From: Leptodontidium sp. MPI-SDFR-AT-0119
Taxonomy: Eukaryota; Ascomycota; Leotiomycetes; Helotiales; Leptodontidiaceae
DNA: 64,000 nucleotides
Direction of reading: 5' to 3'
Assembly (NCBI GenBank): GCA_020726505.1
Contig: JAHLEZ010000005.1
Span: 2,604,001-2,668,000 of the forward strand
Each line of letters starts with the position of its first letter. The first letter of the stretch is position 1. A program made the translations under genes and the position numbers. Shown here piece by piece: positions 58,062 through 64,000 of the stretch. The notes under the pieces are model-generated. The model saw nothing but the letters and a program-made list of their open reading frames with translations, was not told the DNA's origin and ran no database searches.

Positions 58062-59732
58062 ATGGAGGACCGCTCAGCCATATCAAAGCGAAAATCTAGT
58101 CCGAAAGTTAAGACAGGCTGCTTGACATGCAAGTGAGTGACCGTTATCTTCCCTGTACTTCCTCACTCATCAGATTCCAGGGTCCGACGAGTGAAATGCG
58201 GCGAAGAGAAGCCGTCATGCTTTCGGTGCCTGAAGCTTGGCGTCGATTGTGATGGCTATGTATCAACAGAGTCGCGACTGAGAATTCAGCGGACTCCGGC
58301 CTCAAATCGCGATTTGCTTCCAAAGACAATCCTTGCAGCCCCAATCCCAACTGCCTTCGCAAAATCTCCATTCGAGAATGCAGAAGAATATCGATATTTT
58401 GACTTCTTCTGCGGTCGCACGACCTGGGAGATATTTCCAGAGTCGGATTCGGGCACAACTCGACGCATGATGCTGCAGTCTTGCAACACGAATCCAGCTA
58501 TCCGACATGCTTTGGTCGCTATTGGGGCGCTGGATAAAACTTCGGAAACAGCGAGGGACTTCCGGAGGTTATCCGTCGACACTGCGGACGGAATTCCTAG
58601 CTCAAATGAACACCATCGAACCGCCCTCCGACAGTACACAAAGGCCGTCAGTCTAATGCGCTCATCCAGTCAGCCACTGGACCTTAAAACCACACTTCTG
58701 AACTGTCTCGTGATTCTCTGTTTTGAGGCCTGGAACGGAAACCTCAACCTAGCTGTCCAGCAGGTACAAACTGGTATCCGACTAATCCTGGAATGGAAGG
58801 CCAATTCTGAAAAGCCTCACACGGAATCAAACTACAGTCCCGTTGGACCGAATTTCGTTGAAGATGACTTGGTTCAGATATTCTGCCGCCTAGCAATTCA
58901 AGTCTGTTTCTTCGCCAGTGATAGATCCTTGGATTGCAGAGCCATCATTCGTGCCGAGGGGACAGAGTTCTCTGAGACCATGCCAAAGATTTTCACCTCC
59001 GTCAAAGAAGCGACGCTTTACCACCAAGGGATTCTACGACGCGGAATGAATTTCGCATCATCGCAGAGAAGATACGAGAAATTCAAACCGTCGGACATAA
59101 CGGCGGGACTTTATGAAGAGTATTTGAGACACGTCAACGCTTTCGATAGATGGCTCGCTGCATTTGGATCGCTTCCCAGTATCGTGGCCGAGCAGTCAGG
59201 GTCTTACAATCACACAGCAGTACGGAAGGCGAAGACACTGGAACTTACGATGAAAGCCGCGTATATTAGTCTCTCGGCATGCTTAACAACCGACCAGATG
59301 GCATACGATGAGTTCAATTATATGTACGAAGAAGTCATTCAGCTTTGCGAAGATGTTCTCAATGATACAAAATTACCATCGAACTCCCGCAACACAACCT
59401 ATTGTTTCGATTCACGGCTCATCCTACCCCTCTATTTCGTTGGCTTGCAATGCCGTGAACGTACATTGCGCAGGAAGGGGATCAGTATCCTCTTGAGCTG
59501 GCCGAAGAGAGAGGGCATTTGGGACACGGCATTTGCAGCAAAGGTCGGACAGTGGGCTATGATGATTGAGGAAAGACATCTGGAAGGTGACTTGGTTCCA
59601 GCATGGGCGAGAGTTCAAACTGTCAAGTGGACGAGCGACCTAGAGAAAAGGACAGCAATACTGTTCTGCAAGCAGAGAAAATCCGCTACTTCAGAAGAGA
59701 TGGTGCCAAGGAGAAAGATGATTTCTTGGTGA
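58062..59732 (+). CDS. Zn2Cys6 transcription factor 2
   Basis: Exons 58062-58132 and 58181-59732 (48-nt intron inside the zinc cluster) give 540 aa. After MEDRSAISKRKSSPKVKTG the cluster reads CLTCK-VRRVKCGEEKPSCFRC…C, the standard six Cys (residues 21-48), followed by DGY. The remainder fits the C-terminal fungal_trans_2-like regions of pathway-specific regulators (FEAWNGNLNLAVQQVQTGI, LILPLYFVGLQCRERTLRR). Without the small first exon the zinc cluster would be incomplete, which supports the start. Divergent from the FAD oxidase gene. Confidence 0.88.
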
Positions 59733-59899
59733 GGTGAGAATGAGTCACAGTGATTCTTTAGTTAGACATGAGTTTGGCAAGGATTTCATTCAGCACCTCC
59801 CGGCAAGCTAGCGTCCCTATATACACCCCGCCGAGTCTTATGGTAGATACACCAGGTTACAAGACTCCCAGCCCTCCACCATAGCCAAGACACAACAGA

Positions 59900-60253
59900 T
59901 TATGCTACGCAGTCATCGAAGCCATCGGGCCCATCTGGACCACCCTTCATGTCACATCCCTGTTTCCCACAATCCACTACCTCCCTGAGCGCAAAAGGAT
60001 ACTCTCCTCTAGCCACGCAAGTATATCGAACATTAGCGTCACAATTCCCAACGAAGATCGGATGGTACGGGTCAAACAGCCTGGGAATCGATCTCGTGCC
60101 GCAGAAATATCCTCGCTGCTGTGTCATGCAGAGACATGGGTCATCTGTCGAAGTAGAGATTGAGGTCGTGGAGATGTGGATCGCGAGAGGGTTCGCAATG
60201 GCCGCGGTGCCAGAAAGCAGCATGATGACTTGAAAAAGGTGTTTTGCGTACAT
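59900..60253 (-). CDS. Small secreted cysteine-rich protein
   Basis: Single exon of 117 aa. Signal peptide about MYAKHLFQVIMLLSGTAAIA; the mature part has eight Cys (CLCMTQQRGYFC, CDANVRYTC, CGKQGC, and one near the end in FDDCVA), enough for four disulfides, with a Gly/Pro/Asp-rich loop (KGGPDGPDGFDDC). No family recognised. Size, signal peptide and cysteine content are those of fungal effector candidates or surface proteins. It sits inside the cluster-like block next to the P450 gene. Confidence 0.75.
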   Translation of the reverse strand: MYAKHLFQVIMLLSGTAAIANPLAIHISTTSISTSTDDPCLCMTQQRGYFCGTRSIPRLFDPYHPIFVGNCDANVRYTCVARGEYPFALREVVDCGKQGCDMKGGPDGPDGFDDCVA

Positions 60254-61093
60254 GGTAGCTGTTCAGCTTGACGGCTTTGATCTGAGATATTTCGTCTTTG
60301 GTCGGTGGCCTAGGTCAAGGAAGTTGTTTGGGTAGACTTGATTCAGCTTACTCGCTGGCTGGATTTCTGCAGTTAGATATCCTACATCCCGGGGAAGAGA
60401 AATCACAGCTCTATTTGTACTTCTAAGAAGCATCATCACGGGAGCCAAGACTGAGAGTTATACTACCTGTACGATGCTGAAATAGAATGTTGAATGAAGC
60501 TCTGCAAAGTACGACCCCGTGAGATACTGGTACTTAGTGGTACGACCTTGTGCCATAAAAGATTGCACAGGGTTTCCTTCCTTTGTATCTTGTCCTCCTC
60601 ACATATTGGCATCGAATCCAGATACGGTGCTTTAACAGAAACCGGATACATTGAAAGCCGTAATTTCGACAATCAAATTCGAATACAACAGGGGGTTGGC
60701 AGTCAGGGCATCTTCACCCACATTCACAGCCCACAGAAGAATCTCATTAGCATCAACATTGGCCCTCGCGCGCTATTTGAATATACATTGATGTGAGTGT
60801 CTGTGGTAAAAACACAGTGTATGGCCCAGGAAGTAGGAAAGTCCGATATGTGTCGTGGTAATCTTTGCGCTTTACTCGCTTTGGAGGAACGGAGAAATTC
60901 GATTTATGATTCCTACAGGCTCCCACTCAAAGCTCCATGACCATATTTAGTTACATAAACTCGACTCGTATGCAACCTGAGCCAAAGCTAAACTTTGAAA
61001 CAAGGCAGATTTTAATGTCCCCCGCTCCGAAATCTCTATTTCGAGCGTCTTTCGAAATTGATATAGCATTCATGTTCCTGAGGGAATCGTTAG
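60254..61093. other. Intergenic, no gene seen
   Basis: Short overlapping frames only (for example 60494-60796). AT-rich. Confidence 0.5.
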
Positions 61094-62773
61094 CTATTGG
61101 TTTTCCAAAAGTTGTTTAGCACACACCTTCATCAATGGCTTGGTCTCATCACAAAAAACTTCAAACCGACTCGTGATTCCTGGCGAAGTATGCTCAGTGC
61201 CAGCCTTTACAGTCGTTCGATATGTTCTATATATCGCAGCGGTCAAAGTAGTCATTTCCGCCATCGCAAGACTACTCTATTAGCAACAGGTCATAAAATT
61301 AACATACGAAACTTACTGGATACCGATGCACATGCGACCCCCACTCGAAAACGCCCAGAACCACTTCTTCATCTCCGCAACTTCCTTCACATCGCCCAGC
61401 CATCGATCAGGATTAAACACCAGTGGATCCTTGAAGACCTCAGGGTTTCGGTGAAGGTTATACGGCGACATACTGACCACCGTCCTAGCTGGGATACGAT
61501 ACCCATCAATCGTACAGTCAACCGGTAAACATCTCGGTTCCGACGCAGGTAGCGGGGCATACAACCTCAGCGTCTCTTTGATAACGGCATCAAGATACGG
61601 AAGTCTATCCGTAGCGTTCGCAGTCGGTATACCACGAGAATCCAGCATGTTTTCCGACATAGCTGACACTTCCACGGCGAGTTTCTGTTGATATTTGGCG
61701 TTTTCGGGAAGGGAGAGGGCCCAGATTAGGAACATCAGACTGTCGCTTGTGGTGTCTACTCCTGCGAGGAAGTGGTCTGCTACTTCGGATGCGATTTCGA
61801 GGTCTTGTAGTCCACCTTCTTTGACGGAGATGTGGTGCTCGGCTAGGCGGCCGATAATTGTAGAGGTTTTGAGAGCTGACTTTTCGGCAGATGAAATGGC
61901 TATGAATTTTCTGGATGAGGCGAGAGCGTGATTTCGAATCCCTGTGTAGACGGTTGGTTTCTCTTGAGGTAACATCCCGAGCATAGCAACGACTTCCTCG
62001 GAAAGTCCAGTGCGTGTCATGAGCCATTTTGTGTATCGAGGCAAGTGAACTGCGAACCATGCCAACTTTCGCCTCGAAGGGTCCAAGACATCATTCAGAA
62101 TTGTGCGATCTGCCTTCGAGCCTGTAAGGGATGATGTCCCACCGTGTTCTACTCCGTATAGGAAATGCGTGATGTTATCAAGGGAGTAATAATGCAGACT
62201 AGAGAAAGTTTCGCTTGCAGTCTCGGGATCTTTCTCAATCAACTGCATGAATTCCCAAACTTTCTCCTCGACCACTTCCGCGGAAGTTTTCAGAATGCTT
62301 GATTTTGAATATGCATGGTTGAGCAATTTCTTCCTTTCTCCATGCTCCTTCACGCCGGCGAAAGTGAACAGGTTCTGGTGACCGTACACATCGAACATCC
62401 GATAGAAGGAGGTGCGTTCAAACCCGCTTCCAGCTCCATAGATGGTCTTCAAAGCTGAAATGCTGTTGAATGAAATCTCGTTTGGGCCGATCCTGACGAC
62501 GGGCCCGTGTTGCTGATGGAGTTGGTGGATAGAGCGTGTGCGGATTCCTCTCCAGTCATCGTATGCGAGTCGCCATTTAGTGATAGCGTATGATTTAGGC
62601 CCGGGGATCCCTCTGAGGGGCAGAAGATTAGAGAATAGACGTACGGCAATGACAATTATTGTGATTGCCAAAAGCCTAGTCAAGATGGCGCTGCTGGCTG
62701 AGAGGAAGCCTGGGATGTCTGGCATGCTGATAGATATTTGCAGAAATGGCAATTGGGTTGCTTTGAAGTACAT
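61094..62773 (-). CDS. Cytochrome P450 monooxygenase
   Basis: Exons 62773-61317 and 61274-61094 give about 545 aa. One N-terminal membrane anchor (LTRLLAITIIVIAVRLF) and proline hinge (LRGIPGPKSY); C-helix HGERKKLLNHAYSK; I-helix VADHFLAGVDTTSDSL; ExxR in IKETLRLYAPLP; FNPDRWLG; heme loop FSSGGRMCIG with the Cys ligand; after the 42-nt intron HSLAMAEMT, the L-helix. The enzyme sits on the ER and inserts oxygen into a hydrophobic substrate with a P450 reductase. The start at 62773 or MPDIPGFLS (62725) is uncertain. The intron acceptor is placed at AATAGAG| so that the heme loop runs in frame. Confidence 0.92.
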
Positions 62774-63119
62774 ACAGAATCTCTTCCAATCTGCAGTACT
62801 ATCACAATACGAGCCAGTTGGAGGTGGGTGATTGTAAACTCATTATCGTTTATCTTGTAGAGGGGGGTGCTACGGATACGGAGTTCAAAAGTGGTGGCAA
62901 TGCCCCACTTACCAGTCCAGTACCAGACAGGCGATAACTTCCTGCAGTAGTTTCTTAGCTAGCCTGTGTAATGTGACAAGAGCCTTCTGTTGAGATCCAA
63001 AATATTTGATTTCTTACGTTTAGTTCCAATTCCATTACGTTTGAATTTAGAAAGGTTCTTCGATTCATCAGTGTTGAAGTTAAGTGACAAATTGGAAAGA
63101 GAGTAGATGGCTTGGGCAA
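62774..63119. other. Intergenic, no gene seen
   Basis: P450 promoter and 3' region of the dioxygenase gene. Confidence 0.5.
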
Positions 63120-64000
63120 TCATGCTTTCCCCGCACCCCCACGAATCCTTGGTTCGAATGGGAACACTTGCTCTTCCTCTGTAACATCTTTGTATAATTC
63201 ATCCCATCTTGGCTTCAACTGCTCCGGTGTGTTCCAAGCAAGTTCTGGATCTCTAAGCCAGAGTCTCAACAGATGTCTCCTACAACTCCATCAGCACCTA
63301 TTCATGAACTGAGGAAAGTGATACTGTAGCTTTAATCGCCTTAAAATATTTTTGGGGATACATACTCTTTTCCAGGCTCATCTGTAAACCCATCTCTAGC
63401 ATGGAAGATGCTGAGATTGTTGACATACTGCACATCTCCCTTCTGGAAATCCAAAGTCAAGCTGAATTTCTCTGCAAGAAAATGAAGTGCATCCAGAGCT
63501 TCAGCTTGAGCTTCTGTGATTGGAGGAATCCCTAGTGTTCGTGGGAGGTTTAGGAAACCAGTGAAACCTCTACGAGCATATTGAATAATAACTCGCTCTG
63601 GTGAAGCCTCTGTGGCAGGGGTGTGATAGAGCAGTGGCTTTGTTGTGTATGGCTTGTCGGGGTTGCCATAGCTGGGAACATTAGCAACGTTCTCCTTCTG
63701 GCCTGTGGAGAAGGTCTCACCCATCAAAGACCCATTCCTCTGATAAAGTTTTGATTATATCAGGCCGAGTCCTAGCGAGTTCATTGTACACTCTCCAGCT
63801 GCTCGCTAGTTTACTTTCCCCACCCTTAGCAGCAACGTTCAGTGAGAAGAGACTGACGATATCACCAGCATCCGTATGGAATACTTGTTTGTCGGTGGTG
63901 TAAGCTGGTGCTCCAATATTCCCAGCTACGGAGGTTTGACTGAGATCTTTGATGTGGTTCAGCATGGAAGATTGCTTGGTTTTATCTACCAGCTTGGAAT
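63120..64000 (-). CDS. TauD/TfdA-type Fe(II)/2-oxoglutarate dioxygenase, partial
   Basis: Three exons are visible: beyond 64000 to 63721, 63671-63366 and 63279-63120; the 5' part lies outside the window. Iron ligands HTD in KQVFHTDAGDIVSL and the distal His in NNLSIFHARDGFTD, followed by RHLLRLWLRDPELAW with the 2-oxoglutarate-binding Arg. A 49-nt intron with a TGCTAATG branch joins VFDG to YGNPDKPYTTKPLLY. Fungal members of this group oxidise small carboxylates or secondary-metabolite intermediates in the cytosol. Together with the P450 it suggests an oxidative pathway. Confidence 0.9.

Noticed and set aside
1..64000. CRISPR arrays, operons, riboswitches, rRNA
   Set aside because: None seen; gene structure is eukaryotic with spliceosomal introns.
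51373..64000. Secondary-metabolite backbone (PKS, NRPS, terpene cyclase, DMATS)
   Set aside because: No ketosynthase, adenylation, DDxxD or prenyltransferase motif was found in the window; only tailoring-type enzymes.

Overview
The window reads as nuclear DNA of a filamentous ascomycete (Pezizomycotina; Leotiomycetes is a guess, not shown). The evidence is the many short introns (about 43-140 nt) with GTRNGT donors and CTAAC-like branch sites, Zn2Cys6 regulators, HET-domain genes, 2EXR and SulP families, and widespread C-to-T / G-to-A nonsense changes like those left by repeat-induced point mutation (RIP). Exon models below were joined by eye; most close exactly in frame, which supports them.

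Layout. Positions 1-10.6 kb are a graveyard: a broken metalloprotease-SGNH hydrolase fusion gene (223-2586), a 221-bp tandem duplication, an APH-type phosphotransferase pseudogene with 17 in-frame stops and a solo LTR inside it, a HET/NB-ARC incompatibility pseudogene and a dead Tc1/mariner element. From 10.6 to 13.5 kb come intact DJ-1/Hsp31-like and zinc alcohol dehydrogenase genes. From 13.5 to 20.6 kb lie a P-loop fragment, one small charged protein and a GC-rich decayed Crypton-type (Ndc10/GCR1_C) element.

From 21.6 to 50.8 kb the sequence is ordinary core genome: CSC1/TMEM63 channel, EutQ-like cupin, tRNA-Tyr, 2EXR protein, methyltransferase, SRPBCC protein, a divergent pair of paralogous secreted proteins, a P4-ATPase flippase, a deleted HET pseudogene, an arrestin-like trafficking adaptor with a PPxY motif and a sulfate permease. 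From 51.4 kb to the end is an accessory, cluster-like block: two Zn2Cys6 regulators, an MCT-type transporter, a secreted FAD oxidase, a small cysteine-rich secreted protein, a P450 and a 2-oxoglutarate dioxygenase that runs off the window. No PKS, NRPS or terpene backbone is visible.

The most striking object is the tRNA-Tyr(GUA) gene at 28531-28677. Besides the usual 14-nt tRNA intron after position 37, its T-stem is interrupted by 58 nt that start GTAAGT, carry CTAAC 12 nt before the end and finish ACAG, exactly like the mRNA introns of the neighbouring genes. Removing both gives a perfect 75-nt tRNA-Tyr cloverleaf. This looks like a spliceosomal-type intron inside a Pol III tRNA gene.
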